The position numbers and the translations under genes were made by a program. The notes under the pieces were generated by a model that ran no database searches, was not told the DNA's origin, and saw only the letters and a program-made list of their open reading frames with translations. From the NCBI GenBank assembly GCA_037176705.1, contig CM073886.1, positions 9,074,501-9,138,500 on the forward strand: 64,000 bases of DNA, written 5' to 3'. Shown here one piece after another: positions 10,789 to 20,939 of this stretch (the stretch's first letter is position 1; each line of letters opens with the position of its first letter). The stretch comes from Molossus alvarezi. Its lineage: Eukaryota > Chordata > Mammalia > Chiroptera > Molossidae.

Positions 10789-11290
10789 GGGCCCTTCGGA
10801 ATCTGCAGAGCGGGCTTGGTAACTGCGCCCTCCTCGGGAAAGCGGCGGAGCCCCCGGCACGAAGGAGACGTGTGCCCGTGCAGCACCAGGGCCCTTGGGA
10901 ATCTGCAGAGCGGGCTTCGTAACTGCGCCCTCCTCGGGAAAGCGGCGGAGCCCCCGGCTCGAAGGAGGCGTGTGCCCGTGCAGCACCAGGGCCCTTGGGA
11001 ATCTGCAGAGCGGGCTTCGTAACTGCGCCCTCCTCGGGAAAGCGGCGGAGCCCCCGGCACGAAGGAGGCGTGTGCACGTGCAGCACCAGGGCCCTTGGGA
11101 ATCTGCAGAGCGGGCTTCGTAACTGCGCCCTCCTCGGGAAAGCGGCGGAGCCCCCGGCTCGAAGGAGACGTGTGCACGTGCAGCACCAGGGCCCTTGGGA
11201 ATCTGCAGAGCGGGCTTCGTAACTGCGCCCTCCTCAGGAAAGCGGCGGAGCCCCCGGCACGAAGGAGGCGTGTGCACGTGCAGCACCAGG
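10789..11290. repeat. 100-bp minisatellite, five copies
   Basis: Five tandem units with an exact 100-bp period begin at 10791, 10891, 10991, 11091 and 11191 with GCCCTTNGGAATCTGCAGAG. Copies differ at only a few positions. CCCCCGGCACGAAGG occurs in units 1, 3 and 5 and CCCCCGGCTCGAAGG in units 2 and 4. The last three units have TGTGCACGTG where the first two have TGTGCCCGTG. Because 100 is not a multiple of 3, each unit shifts frame, which produces repeated peptides in several frames on both strands. None of these is a real gene. Confidence 0.95.
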
Positions 11291-12775
11291 CGCAGAGAAG
11301 CACGTGGTTGTCTTGAGTGCTGCCGTGTGCCAGGCTCGGCTCGGTGCTCCCGTTATGTGGGCAAGACGTCTGCCCTCAGGGAGCCAGGCGCCCTCTGCGG
11401 GACATGCTTCCTCCCTCCAGGGTGCTGCACCCTCACCCACGGCTGCCTCCCGCCTGCCTCTCACTCCTGATGGCCACGCCCACCGCTCTCTGCCGACCTG
11501 CGTCCCTGCTCTTCCTCCCACGGTCCACTCCATCGGGTACATGGCCACTCCGTCCTTTCAGGGCCTCCGGCCTCATTGATTTCTTTTCCTCTCACCCACG
11601 CCCCAGATTCCATTCTGTCAGCAAATCCCGTCGGCTCTACCTTCCGCCAGATCTAGAATCCAGCCCACTCGTACCGCTCCTTCCCCACAATCAATCCTGT
11701 GCGAGCCGGCACCTGTTGCCTGGACCAGTCCAGTGGCCTCTTCCTGGTTTCTGCTTCTGTCCTTGGCCCCACAGGCCTTTCATACCACACAGCCAGAGGG
11801 AAGTTTGAAGTCTCGTGATGTCACTTCTCTGCTCAAACCTTCCAGTAACGTCTCTTCTCACTCAAGAATTTGTCAAAGGAAAGAAGGAAGAAAGGAATGT
11901 ATGAGTGAATGGCCTTGTTCACTTCTGTAGTACCTGGCACATAGTAGGTGCTCAGAAAATACCTGCAGTAAGAAACCCAAGGAGGTGAGCGGGTGAGGAC
12001 CTGGAGCACACAGTAGGTACACGGAGCCTAGTGGGCTCTGCTGGCTGAGGTTACTGATTTCTGCCCCTGGCAGCAGCAGAACCAGCCCTCCGTCACTCGC
12101 TGGGCTGGGGGTGGGCCAGGCAGGCAGAGCCCAGGCCATTCTGGGGTCCTGGCCTGGCCTGCCCCACCGTCCTGGGCGGAGCTGCTGATGTGGCTGCTGG
12201 TTCTGGGAACCCCACTCAGGCAGCAGTTCCGAGAAGGCTGCTGCCTCAGGGAGAGCATGTCTCTGGCCCCCTGCCATACCGACCCAGCTGTCCCCGAGGC
12301 CAGAGGAAGCTCCGGGCTGGCCTAAGACTGTGGAGTTCTAGGATCAGTGGCTCCCACGGGAGGGCACCACAGCCCCTGCTGTGTCACTGGCTTCCTCTGC
12401 ACTTGCCTTTTGTCACGGGACTGAGGGCATCTGTCTGCTGATCCAGCCCCTCAGACTGGCTTGCGGTCAGGAGTGAGGAGAGGAGGAGGCCTGTGTGCCC
12501 TCGGGCGCAGGAAGAGCCTCTGGTCGCTCCAGATGGCGGCTGGCTCCTGACATTTCAAGACTTGCCACTCAGATAAAAAGAGTGAATGAAAAATGTTTCT
12601 CTGCCAGAGGAGTGTTTCCCCTCTGGTGCTTCTGCATCTTCCTGGCTTGGGCTGTCACCCACTCGGCTGCTTCCTCTCTCTGTGACCTTGGCCTTGCCAC
12701 CTGCCCTCTCTAGGCCTCAATTTTTCCCTTTGGACAATGACACCACACCCCAGGGTTGCAGGGACCACATTTCAA
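11291..12775. other. Non-genic DNA
   Basis: No gene recognised. A short L2/MIR 3' phrase ('tacctggcacatagtaggtgctcagaaaatacc') lies at about 11930-11965. The rest looks unique. Confidence 0.5.
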
Positions 12776-12780
12776 AGGCA

Positions 12781-12912
12781 GCAAAACCCAGTGATTAGCC
12801 GCATGGATTCTGGAGTGAGACTACCAGGTTCGAGTCCCTAGCTCTGTGACCACAAGCAAGTACTCTAACCTCTCTGTGCCTCAGTCTCCTCATCTGTAAA
12901 ATGGGGATTTTA
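12781..12912 (+). repeat. MIR SINE, 5' part (split by L1)
   Basis: Good MIR match from 'cagtgattagccgcatggattctggagtgagac' through 'ggttcgagtccctagctctgtgacc' to 'cctcagtctcctcatctgtaaaatgggg'. It breaks off where the L1 begins and resumes at 15948. Confidence 0.9.
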
Positions 12913-13510
12913 TTTATTTTCTTTTATGTATTTATTTATTTATTTTTGTTACAGATGTCCCTCCTTTTACCCCCATTGACACCCTCCTCCCTGCTCCCGT
13001 CCCACCCCCACCTTCACAGTATTGTTGTCTGTGACCATTGGTTGTGCATATATGCATGTAAGTTCTTTGGTTTATCTTTTCCCGCCCTCTCACCCTGTCC
13101 CTCCCTTTGAGGTTGGTCAGTCTGTTCCCTACTTCCATGTCTCTGGATCTATTTTGTTCATCAGCTTATTTTGTTCATTATATTCCACAAATAAGTGAGA
13201 TTATGTGACATTTGTCTCTCTCATTGGCTTATTTTGCTTAGCATAATACTCTCCAGGTCCCTCCATGTCATCTCAAAGGATAAGAGATCTTTCTTTCTTA
13301 CAGCTGCATAGTACTCCATTGTGTATATGTACTACAGCTTTTTTATCCACTCATCTACTGATGGACACTTGGGCTATTTCCAGATCTTAACTATTGTAAA
13401 TAGTACTGCTATGCACATGGGGGTACATATATTCTTTCTGATTGGTGTTTCAGGCTTCTTAGGACATATTCCTAGAAGTGGGATCACTGGGTGATGGCAG
13501 TTCCATTTTT

Positions 13511-13726
13511 TTTAATCCTCACCCAAGGATATTTTTACATGTATCGTCAGACAGAGTGGGAGGGGGAGAGAGAGAGAGAGAGAAACATCAATGTGAGAGA
13601 GACACATTGACTGGTTGCCACCCATATGACCTCAACCAGGGCTGGGGTGTCCTTGGCTGGAATTGAACCCAGGACTCTTTGGTTTGTGAGCCGACACTAA
13701 CCAGTGAGCAAAACCAACCAGGGCAG
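13511..13726 (-). mobile_element. VES-type SINE (family 1) inside L1
   Basis: Antisense copy (AATCCTCACCCAAGGATATT ... CCAACCAGGG). It is flanked by a perfect 13-bp target-site duplication CAGTTCCATTTTT at 13498-13510 and 13727-13739, so it inserted into the L1 after the L1 arrived. Confidence 0.95.
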
Positions 13727-14905
13727 CAGTTCCATTTTTAATTTTTCGAGGAAACTACATATTCTTTTTCATAGTGGCTGCACCAATCTGCATTCCCACC
13801 AGCAGTGTACTAGAGTCCCCTTTTCTCCATATCCTTGCCAGCACTTGTATGTCCTGTTTGGAGAGTGTCTATTTAGGTCCTCTGCCCACTTTTTAATTGG
13901 ATTCTTTGTCTTCCTTTGTTGAGTTGTATGAGCACTCTATATAATTTGGAAATTAACCTCTTATCTGATGTATCATTGGCAATGATGCTGTCCCATAGAG
14001 TGGGTTCCCTATTCATTTTGATGCTGATTTATTTTCCTGTGCAGAAGCTTTTTAGTTTGATGTGGTCCCAAGTATTATTTTTTTCCTTTGTTTCTTTTGC
14101 CCGAGGCAGTGTATCCATGAAAATTCTGCTATGTATGACGTCTGAGATTTTGCTGCCTATATCTTCTTCTAGGATCTTTATGGTTTCACAAGTGACATTT
14201 AAGTCTTTTATCCATTTTGAGTTTATTCTTGTATATGGTGTAAGTTGGTGGTCTGGTTTCATTTTTTTTTTTTTTTTTTTTGCATGTACCTGTCCAATTT
14301 TCCCAACACCATTTATTGAAGAGACACTTTATTCCATTGTATGTTCTTGCCTCCTTTGTCAAATATTAATTGAGCATAATGTCTTGGGTCGATTTCTGGG
14401 TTCTGGGTTCTGTTTCATTGATCTATATGCCTGTTCTGGTGCAAGTATCAGACTTTGTAGTATAACCTGATATCTGGAATTGTGATCCCTCCAACTTTGT
14501 TCTTCTTTTTCAAGACTGCTGTGACTATTCAGGGTCTTTTTTTGTTCCATATACATTTTTGGAGTATTTGTCTTAGACCTGTAAAATATGCCTTTAGTAC
14601 TTTAATGGAGATTGCATTGACTCTATAGATTGCTTTGGGTAGTATGGACATTTTAATGATGTTAATTCTTCTAATCCATGAACAAGGTATATGCGTCCAC
14701 TTTTTAATATCTTTCTTTTATTTTGTTTTCAATGGTTTGTAGTTTTCTGAGAACAGGTCTTTTACCTCCTTGGTTAAGTTTATTCCTAGGCATCTTAATT
14801 TTTTTGTTGCACTGATAAATGGGATTTTTTTTTTTGTTGTTGTTGTTTTATTCAGTTTCTCTTTCTTTGTGTTCATTATGGTGTATAAAAATGTCAGTGA
14901 TTTTT

Positions 14906-15114
14906 TTTTTTCCCCCAGCTGGTGTGGCTCAGTGGTTGAGCATTGACCCATGCACCAAGAAGTTGCCAGTTCAATTCCTGGTCAGGGCACATGCCCAGAG
15001 GTTGTGGGCTCAATCCCCTGTGGGAGGCATGCAGAAGGGACCAATCAATGTTCTCTGTCATCAATGTTTCTCTCTTTCTCTCCCTTCCTCTCTCTCTAAA
15101 AATCAATAAAAAAC
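14906..15114 (+). mobile_element. VES-type SINE (family 2) inside L1
   Basis: Sense family 2 head CAGCTGGTGTGGCTCAGTGG and tail AAAAATCAATAAAAAAC. It is flanked by the 19-bp target-site duplication AAAAATGTCAGTGATTTTT at about 14887-14905 and 15115-15133. Confidence 0.95.
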
Positions 15115-15947
15115 AAAAATGTCAGTGATTTTTGGATGTTGATTTTGTATCCTGCTACTTTGCTGAATTCATTTATTAAATCTAGTAGTTTTTGGTAGAG
15201 TCTTTTTAGGGTTTTCTATGTACAATATCATGTCACCTGCAAATAATAAGTTTTACTTCCTTGTTTCCAATTTGGACACCTTTTATTTTTTTCTTCTTGT
15301 CTGATTGCTGTGGCTAAGACTTCCAGTACTAGGTTGAGTAAGAGTGGTGAAAGCGGACATCCCTGTCTTGTTCCTTTTCTTAAAGGAAATGCTTTTAGTT
15401 TTTTTGCCCATTGAATATGATGTTGGCTGTAGGTTTGTCATATATGGCCTTTACTATATTGAGGTATGATCTTTCTATTTCCACTTTGCTGAGAGTTTTT
15501 ATCAAAACTAGGTGCTGGATTTTGTCAAATGCTTTTTCAGCATCTATTGATATGATCATATGATTTTTATCTTTCATTTTGTTTATGTGGTATATCACAT
15601 TTATTGATTTGTGAACATTGTAACAGCCTTGCATCCTTGGGTCATGATGTATAATTTTTTTTAATATATTGCTGGATCTGATTTGCTAAAATTTTGTTGA
15701 GGATTTTGGCGTCTATGTTCATCAGGGATATTGGCCTGTAATTTTCTTTTTTTGTAGTGTCTTTATCTGGTTTGGGGATTAGGATTACACTGGACTCATA
15801 TAAAGAGCTTAGAAGTCTTCCTTCCCCTTGAATTTTTTCGAATAGTTTGAGGAGAATAGGTGTTAGTTCTTCTTTTAATGTTTGGTAAAACTCTCCTGTG
15901 AATCCATCCGGACCAGGGCTTCTGTTTGCTGGGTGTTTATTAAAATT

Positions 15948-16060
15948 GGGATTTTAATGGCACCTACTTCATAGAGCTGTTGTGAGAACCAAATTGATTA
16001 ATACATTGTAGGTACTGAGAACAACGCCAGGCATATAATAAGCACTATATATGCATAGCA
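15948..16060 (+). repeat. MIR SINE, 3' part (split by L1)
   Basis: Resumes exactly where the MIR at 12781-12912 stopped: 'atggcacctacttcatagagctgttgtgagaacc', 'gttgattaatac' and 'gaacaacgccaggcatataataagc'. The first nine bases are the L1 target-site duplication. Confidence 0.88.
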
Positions 16061-16129
16061 ATTGTGGGCAAAAGTGTGGTACACGCCCATGTTTAAAAAA
16101 TAGATGACTGAATTTGTTATTGTTGAATT

Positions 16130-16265
16130 TTAGCCAACCATTCATTTAACAGCTGTTTATTGAGCACATCCTCTGTATATGTCAGGCGCTGTTTGGGCAC
16201 TGGGGACAAAGCGCTGCCCACGCACACACAAAGCTCTGCCCTCGTGGGGCTTGCATTCTCATCTG
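16130..16265 (-). repeat. L2 LINE 3' end, antisense
   Basis: 'accattcatttaacagctgtttattgagcacatcctctgtatatgtcaggcgctg', then 'gccctcgtggggcttgcattctc', is the antisense L2 3' end. Confidence 0.8.
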
Positions 16266-16900
16266 CATATGTAGACTAAGAAATAATTTAAATGGTACAG
16301 GTTTTATTTTACATTCCCCACTTTATGAACTAGCAGCAGAATGAGAGGGGCTATTTCATATTGTGGCAGCACAGAATACTTCTTTGGTGACCCATTTATG
16401 TCCTTTGCCTATTTTTCTTAAAGAATGTTTGTCTTATTGATTTGTAAGACTTTTTTATATATTAAAGCCATTAACCCTCTATCATGTAGATTGGTACCTT
16501 TTTCTAGTCTTTTGCTTGCTTTCTATTTTTTTCCTAAGGTATATTTTGACCTGGGGGAGTTGGAAATTTTTTGCAGTCAGATCTTTCTCTTTGCCATCTA
16601 TGTCCTGAAATAAACATTCACACATGTAACCTCAGTGATATGATTAGAGACGGTGATAAGTATATGACAGGTACAAACAGGGTGCTGTGATGGGGTTTCT
16701 GGATGCAAAGGCTGGATGCAAAAGGGGTGGGAGGTGAGAGAGTGCTCACAGGCCAGTGGGACTGAGGACTTGTGGAGGAGGGAGAGGGAACAGGAGGGAC
16801 AGTAGATAGGTGGCAGGGGGCTTGAGGCTTTTTATTTTCTTACACTTTTAACTTAAAAGTAAGTGTAGACTCGCATGCAGTTGTAAGAAGTAGTATAGGG

Positions 16901-17150
16901 CCCTGGCCAGTTTGGCTCAGCGGTTAGAGCGTCGGCCTACAGTCCAGAGAGACCTGGGTTCGGTTCCTGCTAAGGGCACGTACCTCGGTTGCAGTTTGTC
17001 CCCGGCCCTGGTTGGGTCATGCGGGAGGCAGCCACTTGATGTGTCCCTTTCACATTGATGTTTCTCTCTCACTCTCTCTTCCTCTCTCACCCTCCCGCTC
17101 TATCTGAATAAAAAAAATGGAAAAATGTCCTCGGGTGAGGATAAAAAAAA
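16901..17150 (+). mobile_element. VES-type SINE (family 1), well preserved
   Basis: Full-length copy from CCCTGGCCAGTTTGGCTCAG to TGTCCTCGGGTGAGGAT and an A10 tail. A short direct repeat AAGTAGT flanks it (16888-16894 and 17151-17157), consistent with a target-site duplication. Confidence 0.95.
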
Positions 17151-17321
17151 AAGTAGTGGTATAGAGATCCCTGGTCATCTCAGTGCCCCCAGGGTAACAT
17201 CTGACAACTGTGGTGCATGATCACAGCCAGGACCCTGACGTCGGTGCCGTCTGCTGCCTGGCTCAGCTCGCCCTGCTTTCCTGCGCTCGTTCGCGGGTGT
17301 GCATGTCGCCAGCTCCGTGCA

Positions 17322-17324
17322 CTT

Positions 17325-17363
<39 letters not shown>

Positions 17364-17365
17364 TT
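17322..17365. repeat. (TTTA)n microsatellite
   Basis: About eleven tandem TTTA units, directly joined to the truncated antisense SINE at 17366. It is probably the expanded tail of that SINE read antisense. Confidence 0.95.
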
Positions 17366-17479
17366 TGCCAGGGCCGGGGACAAACCGCAACTGAGGTATA
17401 TGCCCTTAGCTGGAACCGAACCCGGGTCTCTCTGGACCGCAGGCCGACGTTCTAACCGCTGAGCCAAACCGGCCAGAAC
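17366..17479 (-). mobile_element. Truncated VES-type SINE (family 1)
   Basis: Only the tRNA-like head half remains: CCAGGGCCGGGGACAAACCG ... GCTGAGCCAAACCGGCCAG. The pyrimidine tract and tail are replaced by the (TTTA)n run. Confidence 0.92.
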
Positions 17480-17900
17480 AGTTCTATGCACTTTTATCAC
17501 ACGCACAGCTCTGCGTCTTTACCACTGCAGTCAAGATACAGAACGGAAATTAATTAATTAATTAATAAAAAAAAATCTGAATGGTTTTAAATCTAAGATA
17601 AAAAAAAAAAATGATACAGAACAGTTCCATCATCACCAGGGTCCCTCTCTGCGTTGCCTTTTATAGCCACATCAACCTCCCTTCCTGCCTGTCCCCCCAG
17701 CCCCGGCAGCCCTAATCCTGTCTCCACTTCCATATGCTGTCATTTCAAGAATGTTACATACATGGAGTCACGCAGGGTGTGCTTTAGGATGGGCCATTTT
17801 CACTCCCGGGCGTGGACTGCATTCTGTGTTAGGGATGCTCCTCTTGGCTGGGCATGACCCCCTGGGGATCTGTGGCCCTTCAGGAGCCAGAGGCCAGTGA

Positions 17901-18279
17901 AGGACATAAGCAGGCGGTTCATGACCTGGTTTCTGATTTTAAAATGACTGCCTGCAGCATGGAGAAGAGCTGGGGTGACTCAGGTCTGCAGCATGGGGAA
18001 GTGACGGGGTGACTCAGGTCTGTAGCAACTGCGGACTGCCCCAGGGCCCCTGTCCCAGTATTCTCTCAGCCCACACTGGGTTGAGAAAAATCTTGCCACA
18101 ACCCTGTTCAAAGACCCTCAGAAGCTGCTCATTGCCTAGATGGGGGGGGGGGCTTTGACTTGGGCTCCAGGGTATCTGTGAACCCCTAAAAGGGAATGCA
18201 AACTTAAATGTTTGCACTTTTCTAGAAAGAGGGTTTGGGGTTTGCATCAGGTGTTCAGATGGGTCCGTGGTCCCCGGAA
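17901..18279. other. Non-genic DNA
   Basis: Nothing recognised. Two near-identical short direct repeats occur: 'tgcagcatggagaagagctggggtgactcaggtctg' and 'tgcagcatggggaagtgacggggtgactcaggtctg' at about 17952-18021, a local tandem duplication. Confidence 0.5.
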
Positions 18280-18520
18280 CATTAAGGACTCTGGCTCGTG
18301 GGCAGAGGTAGAGGTTGAGAGCTGAGGTTCTGGAGCCTGGCAGCCCCTGCTCGTGTCCCAGGACTGTCACAGCTGTGCAGCCCAGGCAAGACACTAATAC
18401 CTCTCTGTGTCTTGGTTTCCTCATCTGAAAATGGGGGAAATAATAGTGCCTACTTCATGGGGCTGTTTTGAGTATTGAGTGAATTAACATGACTAAATGT
18501 GTAGAGGGAAACTGGCATGT
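18280..18520 (+). repeat. MIR SINE
   Basis: Near-complete MIR: 'gaggttctggagcctggcagcccctgctcgtgtcc', 'ggcaagacactaatacctctctgtgtcttggtttcctcatctgaaaatggg', 'gtgcctacttcatggggctgttttgagtattgagtg'. Confidence 0.88.
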
Positions 18521-18599
18521 GGAAACAGGTGTGGCCGGGCTCTGTCACCTCCCTTGTCCTGGATCTCATTTCTCTGTTAATATGGCTTAGTTGGCTTTT

Positions 18600-18637
18600 C
18601 TGTTTGTTTGTTTGTTTGTTTGTTTGTTTGTTTGTTT
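18600..18637. repeat. (TTTG)n microsatellite
   Basis: Nine or more tandem TTTG units. Confidence 0.95.
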
Positions 18638-18859
18638 CAGTTGCTGCTTCACTTCTGGCTCATGGGGGTTTGTAGACGATACAAATCCTTGGTCTTTTCT
18701 GCTGTGCAGGCAGGTTTTCTTGTCCTATGCTTGGGCAGCCAATGTTTGAAGTGAACAAGCAGGATGGCCAGCTTTTTCTGGCTCATTTCATTCATCTTGT
18801 TGGGTTCGTCTGTGGTTCTGGGTGAAGAAGTTGCAGGTGTTGATACATTGGAATGTACC

Positions 18860-19095
18860 TTGGGCTCAGAAGCCAACAGACCTGGGTTCTGGTCTAGCTC
18901 TGCCCTCTGATTAGCTATGGGACCAGATGGGCAAATTATTTGATCTCTCTGGCCTTAGTTCCCTTGGGTGGAAAATGGGAATAACCCATCTTGCAGGGTT
19001 CTTGAGCATATTCTGTAAGGTAATGTTTCTACTGCACTTAGCAAAGTGTCAAGCACAATGTGAGTACATGACAAGCAGGATTTTATTTACACAGG
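18860..19095 (+). repeat. MIR SINE
   Basis: MIR order retained: 'gaagccaacagacctgggttctggtctagctctgccctctgattagctatggg', 'gtggaaaatgggaataacccatcttgcagggttcttgagc', 'agcaaagtgtcaagcacaatg'. Confidence 0.85.
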
Positions 19096-19099
19096 TCCT

Positions 19100-20265
19100 T
19101 GGCTTGACATAAGGAAACTGTTTCTGATAGTCAGTCTCTGCTCAACCATGACCTGGGGATGAGCGCCCCGTCTGTGGAGGAGTGCAAGCAGACACTGGAC
19201 AGTAACGTGTCAGATGGGGTATTTGCAGGGCACCCCTGTCCAGGTTGGCACTTGAGCTAGGCAGCGACCCGAGACTCCTCCCAACTCCAACAGGTCAGGA
19301 ACCCATGACTGACTGAGGGTCTGAACTTGAAATACCTGTAGTTTCTTCTTGCCACATGCTTGACTGGGATCACTTGGTAATTATTCTTTATAATTCCTTA
19401 TTTATCTGCACTTTTGTCCTCCATTCCCTGCAATGTTCAGGGAGGCCCTTCTGCTCACTCACCCTGTGCCATGGTTTCCCCTGAAATGCAGCACCCACAT
19501 CCTGTGAAGCCAGCTGGTGTGTGGCTGTGTGTGTGTGTGCGCGCGTACACGCACGTGTCTGGAAGTGCCCTCTGAATCAGATCAAAGATGACACCCTGAC
19601 TCTCATCAAGTGGTGTTACTCCACCCTTTTGGAGGACTTTGCCACAATAGCCCTTCTGCTGTGTGACCTTGGACAGGCATCCTGGCCTCTCTGTTTCTCT
19701 TTATTCAAAATTGGAGCTAAAGTGAAACCTTTGCCATCTCTGCCACCGGATGCTGTGGGCATCTGTGAACTCGTGAGAGGGAAAGTTACTGGGGCTTTGC
19801 AGAGGAAGCCAGCGTCACAGACCCACCATCACACTCCCACCCCTGCTTCCTGATCCTCACTGTGTCTGCACGGAAGGCGGGCTGGGCTTTGAGGGCACCC
19901 AGTCTCCCCTGGGCAGAGCTTTCCAGCCCCCCATGGAGCCTGTTAGGGCCCCCGTCTGTCCAAAATAACTGAATTCGACAGACCTTTACTGAGCACGTGC
20001 TCTGTGCCAGACACCGATGTAGGCACTGGACTCGGCAGTGACCCAGACACCCGGCCCTCGGGGTGGATGGCAGACCCCTGAAAGGACAGTCTCCCTCCCA
20101 CGCGCTCCTGGCCTTCGGCCCGTGGGTCCAGGCCGGTTCCCTCACAGATGGCCCTCAGTGTGGGTCTGCCTGGCGCCCCTGCAGGATTTGTGGATGTGGG
20201 GCAGGAACACCAGAGAGGCAGTGTCCTGTTCCTCTCGGGGCCGTTTCAGAAAACTCACGACCTTG
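19100..20265. other. Non-genic DNA with one antisense L2 end
   Basis: An antisense L2 3' end lies at about 19965-20085 ('gacagacctttactgagcacgtgctctgtgcc'). A short GT/GC-rich dinucleotide run occurs at 19524-19550. No gene recognised. Confidence 0.5.
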
Positions 20266-20659
20266 CCCTGGCCAGTGTGGGTCACTGGTTAGAGCGTTGG
20301 CCAGAGCACTGGAGGGTCTGGAGTTTGATCCCCAGTCAAGGACACATACCTGGGTTGCAGTTTCGATCCCTGGCCTCAGCCAGGGTATGTGCAGGAGACA
20401 ACCAATCAATGGACATATCCCTGTTTCTCTCTCTCCCTCCTCCCTTTCTCTCTCCCTCCTCCTTACCTCCCTCTTTCCCTCCTCCTTACCTTCCTCTCTC
20501 CCTTCTCCTTACTTCCCTCTCTCCCTCTCCTTACCTCTCTCCCTCCTCCCTTTCTCTCTCTCTCCTCCCTCTCTCTTTTTATCCTCCTTACTTCTCTCTC
20601 TTCCTCCTCCCTCTCTCTCTCCTCCTGCCCCCTTCCTCCCACTCTCTCTAAAAAATTCA
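20266..20659 (+). mobile_element. VES-type SINE (family 1) with expanded pyrimidine tract
   Basis: Head CCCTGGCCAGTGTGGGTCAC and body end at 'caaccaatcaatggacatatccctg'. The usual ~40-bp TCTCTC tract is expanded to about 220 bp (20425-20650) before the AAAAAATTCAG end. Confidence 0.92.
20425..20650. repeat. Polypyrimidine (CTCCCTCCTT) satellite within SINE
   Basis: Pure C/T over almost the whole interval on the + strand apart from sparse A, made of variants of CTCTCCCTCCTCCTTAC repeated about ten times at roughly 20-30 bp spacing. It is a potential H-DNA-forming homopurine-homopyrimidine tract. Confidence 0.9.
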
Positions 20660-20665
20660 GTGGAG

Positions 20666-20935
20666 CCCTGGCCAGTTTGTCTCAGTTAGAGTGTCGGCCT
20701 ACAGACCAGAGTCCCAGGTTCGGTTCCCGCTAAGGGCACGTACCTTGGTTGCAGTTTGTCCCCGGCCCCAACTGGGCTCGTGTGTGTGGCAACCAGTCGT
20801 TGTGTCTCTCTCACACCAATGTTTCTCTCTCTCTCTTTCTCCCTCTCTCCCTCCCGCTCTATCTGAAGATAAATGAAAAACTGTCCTTGGGTGAGGATAA
20901 TAAATAAATAAATAAACAAACAAACAAACAGACAA
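20666..20935 (+). mobile_element. VES-type SINE (family 1)
   Basis: Begins CCCTGGCCAGTTTGTCTCAG six bases after the previous SINE and ends TGTCCTTGGGTGAGGATAAT with an (AAAT)n(AAAC)n tail. An extra 'gggtgaagattaac' remnant follows at about 20943. Confidence 0.92.
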
Positions 20936-20939
20936 AGTA

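Larger units (their letters stand above)
12913..15947 (-). mobile_element. 5'-truncated L1 inserted into a MIR
   Basis: On the - strand this is a LINE-1 with a G-rich 3'UTR (antisense C-rich tract at about 12955-13100). Degenerate ORF2 follows; - strand fragments at 15395-15634 contain [14 protein letters not shown] and HINKM, typical of the L1 reverse transcriptase. It is flanked by the 9-bp target-site duplication GGGATTTTA (12904-12912 and 15948-15956). Two SINEs (13511-13726 and 14906-15114) are inserted in it. The reading frames are broken, so it is inactive. Confidence 0.92.
16840..17900 (-). repeat. Old L1 3' region, antisense, hosting two SINEs
   Basis: Phrases such as 'acttttaacttaaaagtaagtgtagactcgcatgcagttgtaagaa', 'gtaacatctgacaactgtggtgc' and 'tgtcatttcaagaatgttacatacatggagtc' are typical of old antisense mammalian L1 3' DNA. 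SINEs at 16901-17150 and 17366-17479 interrupt it. Confidence 0.6.

Noticed and set aside
10789..11290. CRISPR-like regular repeat spacing
   Set aside because: Units are contiguous with no unique spacers, and the genome is mammalian.
10655..11303. Long overlapping open frames on both strands with repeated peptides across the 100-bp array
   Set aside because: The 100-bp unit has no stop in several frames and shifts frame every copy. Each frame repeats the same peptides in turn, so these are composition artefacts of a minisatellite and not a repeat protein.
17210..17462. Frames with IYLFIYLFIYLF peptides resembling membrane helices
   Set aside because: Translation of the (TTTA)n microsatellite next to a truncated SINE.
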